The position numbers and the translations under genes are program-made. A model generated the notes under the pieces. The model was given only the letters and a program-made list of their open reading frames with translations. It searched no databases and was not told the origin of the DNA. A DNA stretch of 36,023 nucleotides from Temnopleurus reevesii (taxonomy: Eukaryota > Echinodermata > Echinoidea > Temnopleuroida > Temnopleuridae). Of this stretch, positions 20,541-31,319 are shown in pieces; position 1 is the first letter of the stretch, and each line of letters begins with the position of its first letter. The DNA lies in assembly GCA_036244855.1 (NCBI GenBank), contig BQKZ01000918.1, positions 1 through 36,023 on the forward strand, given 5' to 3'.

Positions 20541-20689
20541 ATGTATATGTTCAACTTTACAGAGATTATATTAGAAACATGAACAAAACAGCCTGTAATA
20601 TTTCGTCGCAATATTTCATTACATTTTGAGAAGACTTGGAAAATATATATCGCAGGTCCTACATCATGGAAGTATATCAGTCCTCAACG

Positions 20690-21545
20690 TGTTTATTTGT
20701 AATCTGAAAAGTGTAAAAGTTAGCTCATGTGAATAGGGCCATGAGACTTCATTCCTTTTCAACAAGCTTCTAAACACGCATTAATCTGAATTAAATGTAC
20801 ACTTGTGTGAATAGGGTTGTGAAATTTTATTCCTACAGTGTATTCAACAATCCTTTTCTTCACACATTCATCTGACAATTTTAAAAGTTTTCTTGTGTGA
20901 ATAGGACCATGAGACTTTATCCCTATTCAACAAGATTTTTAAATGCATATTCATCTGAATAGTTTGAAAGTCCACTCATGTAAATGGGGTTGTGAGACTT
21001 CATTCCTGTTTAACAAGCTTTTTAAATACACACATTCATCTGAACAGTGTAAAACTTTGCTTGTGTGAATAGGGCCATATGTGACTTCATTCCTATTGAA
21101 CAATTTTTTAAAAACATATTCGTCTGAATAGTTTAAAAATCCACTCAGGGAAATAGGGTTGTGAGACTTCATTCCTATTCAACAAGCTTTCTAAACATGC
21201 TTTCACCTAAAAGTGTAAATGTAGACTTGTGTGAATAGTGCTGGGATCCTTCACCCCCATTTAGTTAGCCTTTTAACAGCACATTCATGTAGTTATTGTA
21301 AAAGTTAAATGTGAACAAAGTTAGGAAACTCCATCCCAATTAAACACACATTTTTAAGGCATGTTCATCTAAAAAGTGAAAATTTTCACTTTATAATTAT
21401 GTAAACAGGCATTGAGACGTCATTCTTATTCAAAATTTTTAAACGCACATTCATCTGAAAAGCATAAATGTTTTCTCATGTGAATAGGGCCCTCAGACTT
21501 CATTCCTATTCAACAAGCTTTTAAACATGCATTCATCTAAATATC
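20690..21545. repeat. Array of about ten ~83-bp units
   Basis: The core GTGTGAATAGGG, then GAGACTTCATTCCTATTCAA, CAAGCTTTTTAAA and CATTCATCTGAA recurs about every 83 bases from roughly 20700 to 21540, with unit centres near 20755, 20840, 20922, 21005, 21085, 21172, 21255, 21335, 21425 and 21505. Units vary strongly; those near 21255 and 21335 are the most diverged and the last unit is again close to consensus. Confidence 0.9.
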
Positions 21546-22118
21546 TCGGGAGTCTTCTTGGCATATGGAGGCGGCAAATAATTGATCTTGTTAGAGCGTT
21601 TTGACATTTTTCTCTGGGTAAACACAACAGCAATGATGTCATTTGACATTTGTGTTGGTCGTTGCGTTCTTGCGTTGAGGCAAAACATGCTTTGCAGCTT
21701 TTGTATCATTCCCTGTTTGTAATTTCTTGTATTACATGTTCCCTTATATCAGCTATATCAGCACTTAAACATTCCAGCGCAATTTTTTGAGATTTTAATC
21801 AAGGAATAATTTTCTGGCCATCGCTTCGCAATTTGTTATGCATTTTTAGCAGGATTGCTAGACAAGATATATCTTGCAAGCGTAGCAACTTTATCACATA
21901 GAACTGTATAGTAAAGAATTGGAGAAGTTTCCTCAATGTCTAATTAAAACTGCTATAAATCAAATGTGAAAAGTAAAATTATTCCCTGTTAATGAATATC
22001 AAACAAGATTGGGTGCAGTTTAGCACCCTTTGATTGTGATAGCCCCTATTCAGGCACTCCATCTTACTAGTCTGCCAAAACAGACCCTTGGGTTTCGTTG
22101 TGCACATACACAGAGAGT
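21546..22118. other. Non-coding stretch, nothing recognised
   Basis: No repeat unit or coding signal was identified between the 83-bp array and the inverted repeat at 22.1 kb. Confidence 0.35.
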
Positions 22119-22201
22119 GATACAGGGTATGCATTGTGTGTCTGCAGGATAGAGCAATGCTGTATGTGTGTGATGTAGTCACACAATGCATACCCTGTAT
22201 C
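22119..22201. repeat. 22-bp perfect inverted repeat
   Basis: Positions 22119-22140 and 22180-22201 are exact complements, with core ACAGGGTATGCATTGTGTG and a 39-base spacer. Imperfect pairing continues outward: CACATACACAGAG on the left against CTCTGCGCATGCACACACC on the right. This could be a decayed hairpin MITE or a stem-forming transcript. Confidence 0.7.
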
Positions 22202-23597
22202 ATGCTCTGCGCATGCACACACCGAATGTCTAGGGTTTGTGCTTTCAAACTACCATCTTACTGCTTTAGTATTGTCAAAGGCCTGTCAATGAACCCACAT
22301 TATTGTCTATGGGTGGGACCATGTACAAGGACATGGGTATGTTTATACTTGAAACATTACCAAACTAAACCCTACATAGGTACAATTTTGCACCAAAGGA
22401 GTGTGTAAAGCCTGTATCTGGGGGTGCAGTATCATTGTGAAAGCGTTAGGATTATCAAAAAATCGTCGTCGCTGTGTGTGCCCTCATCTAAGGACACTAA
22501 CATGTTCACACTTTACAAAGGAAAAAAAAACGTTAAAAAAGACAATCGCAAATAATTCATGAGAAACTTTACCCCCTGGGTGTGATAAAACTCCTCTAAA
22601 ACACTCCTATGGTAGGGTAATGAATTATGACTGGCCTGTATCTCTGTTCATCTATCAATTGTGGGTAGTGTCACACACTTGACCTAATGCAGAATACACT
22701 GAGAGCAGAAGGGGCAAAGGATTTGGACAAAGTAAATAACTTCCATTGAAGCATTCACAATACCTATATGCACACCAACATGAATTTATTTTATTCCCTC
22801 TTATTTGTGGAGAAAACTCAAACAGGTGTCACACCTGTTAAGTGAGTTTAGAAGGAATATATTTTCTTTTGTGATCATGAATCTGTTGTGAAGACTTGAA
22901 TTAAGTTTTTAACTTTACCCAAAAACATTTGTCCCATACATCGAGAGTGATATCAGATCATATTGTGCTCCGAAAATATATCGTGTTGTGAAACAAAATG
23001 ATAAAATTACTGCAATTTCTACAAGGTAAAAGTAAAAGTTTAAGATAACAGTAATAAGTACGAGTTATATAGAGAGAGACTTGGAAATTTATTCAGTTTA
23101 ACAAACTTTAAAAAAGAAAAAAGAATGATGTAGGCCCAATCTTTTAAAAATTTAATCCTGAATTCCCCAAAAAGGGGCAGGGTTGGCGATTGTCCAAAAA
23201 GACAATCACCACTTCTAAATCTTGGAGTGTATGTTGGTGAAAATCCCAAGCATTCTCTTGCAGACCTTCTGATACCATGAAAACCATAAAACAAATCGCA
23301 TGCTCATATTTTTTTGCCCTCCCTCATACTTGAACCATGGAAAGTTCAAAATAGCTTAGGCCTTTTGAGTCGATCGTTGTAAAATTCTGCTCACATTTTG
23401 GATAGATCATTGATTCGAGCTGTACATAAAATTTCTCTGAAAGCATTGAATATTCATCCACATTAAAACGACACAAGAGACAGTACTCCAAGTTGGGGGC
23501 TAAGAAGTTCACTTTCTGTGGTAGGCAAACATATTCATGAGAAATGCCAGTTCTTTTAATCGATCTTCCAAGGGTTATACAGTTCATGTGTTCCTTT
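22202..23597. other. Stretch without gene, containing half of an ancient duplication
   Basis: Positions 22705-22865 share ordered words with 25130-25265: GGACAAAGTAAA(T/C)AACTT, CATTC(A/G)CAATA, TGTGGAGAAA or AGTGGAGAAA, and a GTGAGT word. A small hairpin, GATTGTCCAAAAAGACAATC, lies at 23186-23205. Minus-strand open frames of 84 and 111 codons at 23294-23040 and 23659-23324 have no recognisable motif. Confidence 0.4.
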
Positions 23598-23965
23598 CTC
23601 ACATTTCCTTTTAAGGCACTTATCTCAAGGGATGAATTATTCGAGTAATGAATATGCATGAGTCTTGTGACCTCTCCGGGTCAAGTTCACTGCAGTCTTT
23701 GGTATTTCTTGGGGGCTCTTGTACTTGCTAGTCTTTCAAGCAGACTTTTGATCATGTTTTCATGCATTTGTATCATGATATAATGTTTCTCACATTACCT
23801 TTTAAGGTCAATTGTCTCAAGGAATCAATTATTCAAGTAATGAATATGCATGAGTCTCGTGTCCCCTGTGGGTCAAGTTAATAGGGGCCTTCTGTATTTA
23901 TTTATACTTGCTAATCTTTAAAAGCATACCTTTAATCATGTTTTCATGCATTTGTGTCATGACAA
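23598..23965. repeat. Two tandem copies of a ~191-bp unit
   Basis: Copies start at CTCACATT words at 23598 and 23789. Shared words in order are CCTTTTAAGG, TCTCAAGG, AGTAATGAATATGCATGAGT, GGGTCAAGTT, TACTTGCTA, and GATCATGTTTTCATGCATTTG or a close variant, then TCATGA. Confidence 0.85.
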
Positions 23966-24757
23966 AAAAATAGCAGGTTCGGGAGTTGATATCCTAGGAA
24001 AAATTTATGTCTGAAAACATAGTCCACTTCTCGTAAGGCAACATTCTAACAAAGTTTTGTAGGGCGTTGCTTTCAAAACAGTGTATTCCTGTCAGTGTGG
24101 ATTGATTGGAGGTATTTTCTGAAATCCAGTGACACTTCTCTTGCTGGAGAAAGTTACAATCATATTCCAAGTATTTCAGGGAGAACGGTAACCTGTATTT
24201 CCTTGCCTGTACAAATTAGCAGATGGCATCTTCAAGACACCTGTACTTCTTAACACAGAAGAAATTATAAACCACAGAAGAAACTATAATTATAAACTGC
24301 AATTTTGAGTGAAACTCCTTAAGAAATTCCTTGTGCAGTTATATGAGCAACAGCCCAAAATGGTTTGCATGAAACTTAATTGCAGCGCTACAAAATTAAT
24401 CAATTTGACTACCAGAATGTTGTCTGTTCTCACAGGCTAGTTTTTGAGAGATTGCCGCAATAGAGTATCCAATCGCCAATGTTAACCCATTATTACAGTC
24501 ACACTTTCAGCAAAGAAGTTCAAGGATGTAATTGAGATGGTTTGAGAAACACTTGTGCCGTCTTCCCCTCTTTTCCATGTCTTGTTAATAATCAATCGGC
24601 CCGTTTTCTCTCAACCCCAAAAGGTGTGAAGATCATGTCTTACTCATCCTTATCATGAAACATTCGGGAGACAAGTATACTCTGGTAGGGGCGTCTGAAA
24701 ATTATTCATTCGAAAGAGGGGGATATTTTCCCAGCATTTTCGAAGAAACTGACACCC
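23966..24757. other. Non-coding stretch, nothing recognised
   Basis: No coding signal, repeat or terminal inverted repeat was identified. Confidence 0.35.
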
Positions 24758-24760
24758 ATT

Positions 24761-24896
24761 GCATGCGTGCACGGTGGTGGGGGGGGGGGGGCTTTTGGGG
24801 CGCCAAAATTTGATGGCCAAATTTATTTAGAAAAGGGGCGCCAAAATGTTGAAAGAGGGCCCCCCCCCGGTGTCAAAATCCTGGGTGCGCGCATGC
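24761..24896. mobile_element. 136-bp GC-rich MITE-like element flanked by ATT
   Basis: The ends are GCATGCGTGCAC and GTGCGCGCATGC, inverted repeats with one mismatch, flanked on both sides by ATT (24758-24760 and 24897-24899). A 13-base G run follows the left end and a 9-base C run precedes the right end, so the pairing continues inward. GGGGCGCCAAAAT occurs twice inside, as a direct repeat about 38 bases apart. A three-base flank is compatible with a PIF/Harbinger-type duplication, but this is only suggestive. Confidence 0.5.
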
Positions 24897-25129
24897 ATTG
24901 ACAAACAAACGATACCATTTTTGGCCTCATGATGATTCCGTTAAATTAACCTAATTAACCCATCTCTAAACAAAAGAAAGGAGATTTGCATGAAGGAGGA
25001 AGGAACATTCAACTGAAACCTGCGGTATAGGCCTACCGGTATCTGTATCCTTGCCACCGAACCTAACTGTTCACGATGCATACTCAAATATCTGAACTTT
25101 TAGAGCTGCAATCACTGGAATCAGAAAGG

Positions 25130-25265
25130 ACATAAGTAATTGGACAAAGTAAACAACTTTCATTCAATCATTCGCAATAGCTACGTGCATACAAAATAAA
25201 TTATATGCACTCTTATTCAGTGGAGAAATGTAGAACAGTTGTCATGCCTGGTCAGTGAGTATTAA
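25130..25265. repeat. Diverged second copy of 22705-22865
   Basis: Starts AATTGGACAAAGTAAACAAC and follows the same word order as the stretch 2.4 kb upstream in the same orientation, with many substitutions and small indels. This is an old dispersed duplication or two copies of one repeat family. Confidence 0.5.
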
Positions 25266-25520
25266 AACAAGGATGCTACATTCTATTGTTTTCATGAAGC
25301 TATAGTGAAAGATCAACAGAAAGGTTTTTACTTGAATTGAATAAAACAGTTCCTTCGTCATAGACATAAGCAATGCAAAATGACATGACAAAGTAGTAAA
25401 ATCAAGGAATTATTATTTTGGTAAGATCAAAGGAGGTGAGTCCCCTGAAAGCATAACTTGTGCTGGAATCGCCTCAACAACAAAAAACAAATTTAAACGA
25501 AATAATCTTATTTAAAGAAA

Positions 25521-26435
25521 AGTAAAGGAAATACATAAGCATGTAGTAACGTTTGAAGAGGACAAAAAGAAATACTTTGTACAAGTTCTTTGTCCCTTCT
25601 GCTTATAGTGAATTCGCATGAAACATTTATCTTGCTTTGGGGTAAACGAGTGATGACCCAAATAGGGATGGCTGATCTAAAGTCAAATGGAGAGAATGAA
25701 TGTGAATAAGTTATGAATGAATTGCCAAGGTTTGGGGTTATTACCCCTATACCAATTCAGGCAGAAGGGTGTTGATATTTAGTAAGCAGAAAGTAAGATT
25801 AATTTTAATGTGCTACTGAAGAGTAAAGAAAATAAATTAGTATGTATTATCATTTGAAGAGGACAAAAAGAAATGAAGGAATTACTTTGTACAAGTTCTC
25901 GTCCTACTGATCACAGTGAGTGCGCATGAAACATTTATTTTGCTTGGGGGTAAACGAGTGATGACCCAAATAGGGATGGCTAATCTAAAGTGAAATGGAT
26001 AGAGTATGTGTGAATCAGTTATGAATGGATCACCAAGGTTTGGGGTAATTACCCCTATCTCAACTCTGGAGGGGGGTGCTGATATTTGGTGAGCGGGAAG
26101 TAAGATTAATTTTAATGTGTTACTAAAGAGTAAAGAAAATAAATTAGTATGTAGTAACATTTTAAGAGGACAAAAAGAAATGAAAGAATTACTTTGTACA
26201 AGTTCTTTGTCCCTTCTGCTCATAATGAATGCGCATGAAACATTTATCTTGCTTTGGGGTAAACGAGTGATGACCCAAATAGGGATGGCTGATTCAAAGT
26301 GAAATGGATAGAATGAATGTAAATAACTTATGAATGGATTGCCAAGGTTTGGGGTTATTTCCCCTATCCCAACTCTGGAGGGGGGTGTTTATATTTGCTG
26401 AGTGGAAACTGAGATTAATTTTAATGTGTCACTGA
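25521..26435. repeat. Three tandem copies of a ~304-bp unit
   Basis: Units start at AGTAAAG words at 25521, 25822 and 26129. Each carries GAGGACAAAAAGAAAT, TACTTTGTACAAGTTCT, GCGCATGAAACATTTAT or similar, GGTAAACGAGTGATGACCC, AAATAGGGATGGCT and AGATTAATTTTAATGTG. Copies 2 and 3 share GGAGGGGGGTG. The 113-codon minus-strand frame through units 2 and 3 is a repeat by-product. Confidence 0.9.
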
Positions 26436-26439
26436 AAAT

Positions 26440-27240
26440 AGGTAACAGTTTGGGGAGAGGTGGGGGGGGGGGGGAGGAGGCAATGAATTTGAGACTGAAT
26501 TTCTTACTAGGTTTTTTCATCTTTTCTTGGCTTTTCTCATTCACAAATCTAAATTTAAGACTTTCGAAACAAGTGAGTGGCTGAGAGAATGATTATTATT
26601 GTTATGTTGGTTTTCTTTTTTCAGTTGTGGCATTATTCACATTTTAATTATTTGGTCATGTATATTCCTTTACGGTTGGCATTTCTGCTATTGCATTATT
26701 TACATATGTACAAATACCTAGATCTATTCATTACAACCCAAATGATGTGCACATAGATCATGGCATTTCATTCATTGACACAATTAGGGCAGCACCATTA
26801 GTACTGCCATCATTCATTTTCAATATTCCTGTCAAGCTTCAGCTCCGCATTTGTAATTTCTAGAGGAAAAGGAGGACAAAATGATTCATAATTTTGTGAA
26901 ATATGTTTTTAGAACCTTTTTGGATCGCAGTAATTGAGGATGATGAGAGGGAAAGATGAGTCTGTATAGATCAGGTTTGATGGAATTAATGTGAAGTTTG
27001 GCATTAAAGGCAAATTCAGCTTTATAATTTACTTTTCATCGATTGTTTTTTTATTTGCAAAATTGACCCCAAATTTCTTAGTGAGTCTGTATATTGAGGG
27101 AAAGAATGTAATTTCAGATTATTCATAGAACTTAAATGCTGTATTATGTTCTTGTGCACATTCCGATGGAAAATGCCTACTTTTACTACTTCTGCTATAT
27201 TCTACTTTTGCTTTGATCAGTATCATCTCCTATATTAGGT
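26440..27240. other. Non-coding stretch
   Basis: Begins with a 13-base G run at 26462-26474. The rest is AT-rich, with nothing recognised. Confidence 0.4.
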
Positions 27241-27254
27241 TGAACGTTTGAGGG

Positions 27255-27780
27255 GGGGAGGGGGGTTCTGTATTCCTCCCTGTTGCCCATTTCACACGTC
27301 ACCCCTATCTTACTCCCCACCACCTTCCCACACCCCACCCCCTTCCCACACCCACCCCCTTCTTGTACCCTACCCTCTTATCATCACGCCTCCATCCCCT
27401 TCTCACCTTCTTATGACCCCTGTCACACCCCTACCCCCTTCCCACTTCCCCATGCCATTCCCACTCCCCCTCCCCTTTCTCACACCCTACCACCTTCCCA
27501 CACCCCTCCCCCTCCTCCCACTCCCCTTTCTCACACCCTACCACCTTCCCACACCCCATCCCCTCCTCATGCCCCTTCTCATGCCCCTTCTCACACCCCT
27601 ACCCCCTCCTCACACCCCTCCCCATCTATCTGTCTCAATTTATGTAGCCTACCCTCCTCCCTGACACCGACACATACATTACACCCCCATCCCCTTCTCA
27701 CCCCCATCCCCTTCTCAAACCGACCCCCAATTTATCTCAATCTACCCTTCTCATGCACAAATACATAACACACCCAAGTC
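27255..27780. repeat. C-rich pyrimidine-biased minisatellite
   Basis: About 500 bases dominated by CCCAC, CCCCTTC and CACACCC words, with TCTCACACCCTACCACCTTC repeated at about 27478 and 27531. One strand is almost all C/T/A with very few G. The Pro/His/Ser-rich open frames (138 and 161 codons) follow from this composition. Confidence 0.9.
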
Positions 27781-27789
27781 ATCTCTCTC

Positions 27790-28180
27790 CCCAGTCTTTT
27801 TGTAAACAGCCCCCTTGAGTGATGTTCAACAGAGTGCTCAATAAAGTTCAATTATTCCCTGCGCTGGAAGGAAAATGTCAAGAAATATACCCATCCATTT
27901 CTCCCTACTGCCTCTCTATTTTCGTCTAGTTTGTATTCTTTTTTAGAAATTTGCCCCACTTCATATCCTCTGAAATTGTTGGTGTTTTTAATGGGGAACA
28001 GTTCCTCGTCTGTATTTTTTTTTATTGGAAGATTGATTTTGCTTTTACCTGAAGTAAATAATGATCTTTTGAAGTGGTCATGAAGTGTGCCAATTCAATA
28101 ACATCTCATCATTTGAGAGGCAATTTCTTTTAAATGTGAGGTATTTTGTTCAAATTTTACAAGACCTAAATGCCAAGAAG
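27790..28180. other. Non-coding stretch, nothing recognised
   Basis: AT-rich sequence between the C-rich tract and the inverted family B copy. Confidence 0.4.
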
Positions 28181-28182
28181 CT

Positions 28183-28379
28183 GGTTTACTAATAGATTCA
28201 AATTTATGCAAGTTTCTTGCCAAGGAATGTAAATATGTGGTATTCCTTTTACCGTTCAGTAAGAATTGAGTTATGCTACTTAGGAATCCACTTGGCATCT
28301 AATACTTGTTGTTACGTCGGGCAAGGTTCAGGGCAGCTTTCAGCCTGTCAAGAACACCTAAGATTTGTATCTATTAATA
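28183..28379 (-). mobile_element. Family B element, inverted complete copy
   Basis: On the plus strand it starts GGTTTACTAATAGATTCAAA and includes CTTGCCAAGGAATG and GTCGGGCAAGGTTC, ending TGTCAAGAACACC, then a weak copy of the opposite end before a 10-base C run. Read in reverse it shows the same order as the copy at 12659. It lies about 0.6 kb from the amplified family B element in the opposite orientation. Confidence 0.6.
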
Positions 28380-28559
28380 CCCCCCCCCCAGATTACATTA
28401 CATTGGCTAAATCTCATTCTGCTGAAAAAATTGAAAACATTTTGAAAGAATGCATGTCCTGACTTTGATAGAAGATTTTATTGTAAATGGTAACCGTGCA
28501 TGTAACACTCTGAATATTGCCTTCCACTTAATGTAATTATAAATAAGAGCAATAAGCAT

Positions 28560-28750
28560 TCTCAATAAAAGCATATCATTTTAATGTAAATGGGACTCTT
28601 CCTTGTGCATTTTTCCCTAATCTTGTACGATGCCCCTTCACCTTTTAAAGAAAACCTACTAAATTTTTAATGTGAATGGGGCCCTTAACCGCCCATATAT
28701 TCTCTATTCTTGTACCGTGCCCCTTTGCTCTCCCAATAAAAGCGTCACAG
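28560..28750. repeat. Two partial tandem copies of a ~87-bp unit
   Basis: TTTTAATGTAAATGGG near 28579 and TTTTAATGTGAATGGG near 28666 are each followed by a TCTTGTAC word and GTGCCCCTT or ATGCCCCTT, and CAATAAAAGC occurs near 28564 and 28733. Confidence 0.55.
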
Positions 28751-28790
28751 ACCTAAATGTCATAGCCCTTTCCTGGAGCGGCCAGGTGCA

Positions 28791-28985
28791 GTGCAGAGAT
28801 TTATTGCATCTGTATACAAGCCTCCTGCACTGTTTATAACCCCAATATTACAAAATATTCCAGTTATTACTGAGATGGAGATGATACAAGATTGCGTGGT
28901 AGAAAGGCTGAGGGTTATTGAGGTACAGGCAGAGATGACAGGCTCCATCCCGAAACGTGCAAGAGGTGCACTTTCATCTGAATAG
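28791..28985 (+). other. 64-codon open frame of unknown status
   Basis: An ATG-less-biased, mixed-composition frame runs from 28791 to a stop at 28985, with segments such as LQNIPVITEMEMIQDCVVER. Composition is more even than in neighbouring repeats. The end (TTTCATCTGAATAG) overlaps the start of the family B array, so at least the tail is repeat-derived. No family is recognised; it may be an exon remnant or chance. Confidence 0.15.
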
Positions 28986-28986
28986 A

Positions 28987-29870
28987 TGGGTTTACTAATG
29001 TAGATTTTATGCTTTCCCAATATACTAAAAGTTTGTTCTTGACAACCAGAAAGCTTGCCTGAGGCTTGCCCGACATAGCAACAAGTGCATTTTCATATGA
29101 ACAGAAGGGTTTACTATTAAATAAAAAGATACAAATTTTATGCTTTCCCTATATATACACAAAATTTATTCTTTACAAGCAGAATGCTTGCCTGACTGAG
29201 TCTTGCCTGACTTAGTAACAAGTGCATTTTCATATGAATAGATCACGTTTACTAATGTAGATGCCATTTTAATGCTTTCCCTATGTATACACAAAGTTTA
29301 TTCTTGACAACCAGAAAGCTTGCCTGAGGCTTGCCCAAGGCTTGCCCGACATAGCAACAAGTGCATTTTCATAGGAATACATGTAGCTGGGTTTACTGAT
29401 ATAGATACCAATTTTATACTTTCCCTACATACACAAAGTTTATTCTTGACAACCAGAGAGCTTGTTGAGGGCTTGCCCGACATAGCAACAAGTGCATTTT
29501 GATATGAATAAATGGTTTACTAGCATAGATGCCAATTTTATGCTTTCCCTATAGACACAAAGTTTATTCTTGACAACCAGAGAGCTTGTCGAGGGCTTGC
29601 CCGACATAGCAACAAGTGAATTGTGATATAAATCGATGGGTTTACTAATATAGATGCCAATTTTATGCTTTCCCTATATACACAAAGTTTGTTCTTGACA
29701 TCAAGAATGCTTGCTGTAGGCAGGCTTGCCTGACCAGCAACAAGTAATGTATGCAAACTGGATTCCAAATGCATGTACTGTAGTTCAATTGTTACTAACC
29801 ATTTTAGGAAATTCCAGGGGACATATTTTCATTGACATGAAACATACATAAATTTGCTCTCATTCAAGAC
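28987..29870 (+). mobile_element. Family B element with internal module amplified about six times
   Basis: GTTTACT-type starts occur at about 28988, 29107, 29246, 29399, 29514 and 29638. Each is followed by ATTTTATGCTTTCCCTA, CACAAAGTTTATTCTTGACA, GAAAGCTTGCCTGAGG or variants, TTGCCCGACATAGCAACAA and GTGCATTTTCATATGAAT. Spacing is 115-153 bases. Only the last unit continues into the family's right half (ATGCAAACTGGATTCC, GTTCAATTGTTACTAACC, near 29750-29815), then a decayed right end near 29850. In unit 3 the CTTGCCTGAGG word is doubled (about 29320-29345). Confidence 0.85.
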
Positions 29871-30610
29871 CATCAAATTCAGATCCATGATACACTTCAA
29901 ACACTACGTTTATCAAAAGAATTGTAAGGGAATTTCCTGGTTCATCATTCTTGATCAAACTACTCGGCAGGAGAGCACTTCATCTTGCTCCATTTTGGAT
30001 CTAGAATAGTGCCCTCTGTTGTTCAATTTGCCACATTTTGATGCCCTGCTGGAAACGGCAGACCCATCATCTTCGCTCTAACGCTCTGAAAAATGTGTCA
30101 AATTATTTACAGCACACAGGGATTCTGTGCATGATGCTCTTGTTGTCAAACACAGCCTAAATGCTCCCACATATATTTACTTGTACCCATGTACATATAC
30201 TTGTATCTTTTTCCGACATTCATGAACATCATGAACAATATTTTGTAAGCATTGAGATTGAAAAGCCTAATGCACTAAATTCTTTATGTTGATATGTTGA
30301 AGCAATTTATCAGAAATAGGTACTTACAGTTTGAAAGACATAATTAGGTTTGTAAAGCATAATTAGGTTTGTAAGGCTTCCTTTGTTTTTTTCAACAGCT
30401 CATATAATTAAAATTGTGCCCCAGTTTACGTATGATTTCTTTGAAGAAAATGATGTTTAATGATGACGAATATGAAAATTAAATGGATCAAACAATGTTC
30501 TACGGATTCATCAATAAATGTCAAGGATTCTCAGCCATTGTTCTTAAATTTCCTTTTGCAGCACACAATTTTCTTGAACTTAATTGTAATTCCAATTTGA
30601 TGCATGATTC
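29871..30610. other. Mostly unique non-coding stretch
   Basis: About 29930-30130 has more even base composition than its surroundings and no repeat. A doubled 20-base word, CATAATTAGGTTTGTAA, lies at about 30338-30378. No coding signal was seen. Confidence 0.35.
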
Positions 30611-30622
30611 CCTCTCTTTCTC

Positions 30623-30653
<31 letters not shown>

Positions 30654-31008
30654 CTCTCTCCACATCTATTTCCCTCATTCTCATCACATACAGTCTACTT
30701 AATTTCCAATATTCCTTCTTTCCCATGAGATATAAATAACTCTTTCCTACCTTTTGTTCTACTTTTTTTTCCCACCTATCTGCTGTTCCCCTCCATCTTA
30801 TTTTCTATCTGACTCATTCCAGCTTCTTCTTCTTCTTCTTCTCATCCTCTCTATCTTTAATTGTCATCCACTACCCATCTCTCCCCTCTTTCTCTATCTC
30901 TCTCTATCTCTCTCTATCTATCTATCTATCTATATCTCTCTCTCTATCTATCTCCATCTCTCTCTCCATATCTATCTCTCTATCTATCTATCTTTTCTAT
31001 CTCTCTCT

Positions 31009-31057
<49 letters not shown>

Positions 31058-31290
31058 ATCTCCATCTCTCTCTCTATCTATCTATCTATCTTTTCTATCT
31101 ATTTCTCTTGCTCTGTCACTCTCACTCTCATCTCACACTCTCCCCTCTCTCTCCGTGCTCTCTCTCCTCTCTCCTCTCTCACTCTCCTCTCTCTCATCCC
31201 CTCTCCCTCTCTTCCTCCTCTCTCTCTCCTCTTTCTCATCCCCTCTCCCTCTTTTTCTCTGTCTCTTCCTCTCTCTCTTCCACTCCTCTG
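30611..31290. repeat. CT-rich compound microsatellite and pyrimidine tract
   Basis: (TC)n runs at 30611-30661, and again from about 30881 with TCTA, TATC and CTCC variants, to about 31290. Nearly 400 bases of one strand are pyrimidine with only scattered A. The 242- and 160-codon Ser/Leu-rich frames here are products of the repeat. Confidence 0.95.
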
Positions 31291-31319
31291 CATCATCTCC
31301 CTATCTCTCATCTGCCATT

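Noticed and set aside
23040..23659. Two adjacent minus-strand frames of 84 and 111 codons as exons of one gene
   Set aside because: No convincing donor or acceptor pair connects them, and the composition of the first is partly homopolymeric.
25882..26223. 113-codon minus-strand frame
   Set aside because: Lies across units 2 and 3 of the 304-bp tandem repeat and is not kept open in unit 1.
27248..27768. Two overlapping Pro/His-rich open frames of 138 and 161 codons
   Set aside because: Produced by the C-rich minisatellite, which rarely contains stop codons in any frame.
28987..29740. CRISPR-like repeat array
   Set aside because: Units of 115-153 bases repeat along their full length without unique spacers, and end in a transposon right half; the genome is eukaryotic.
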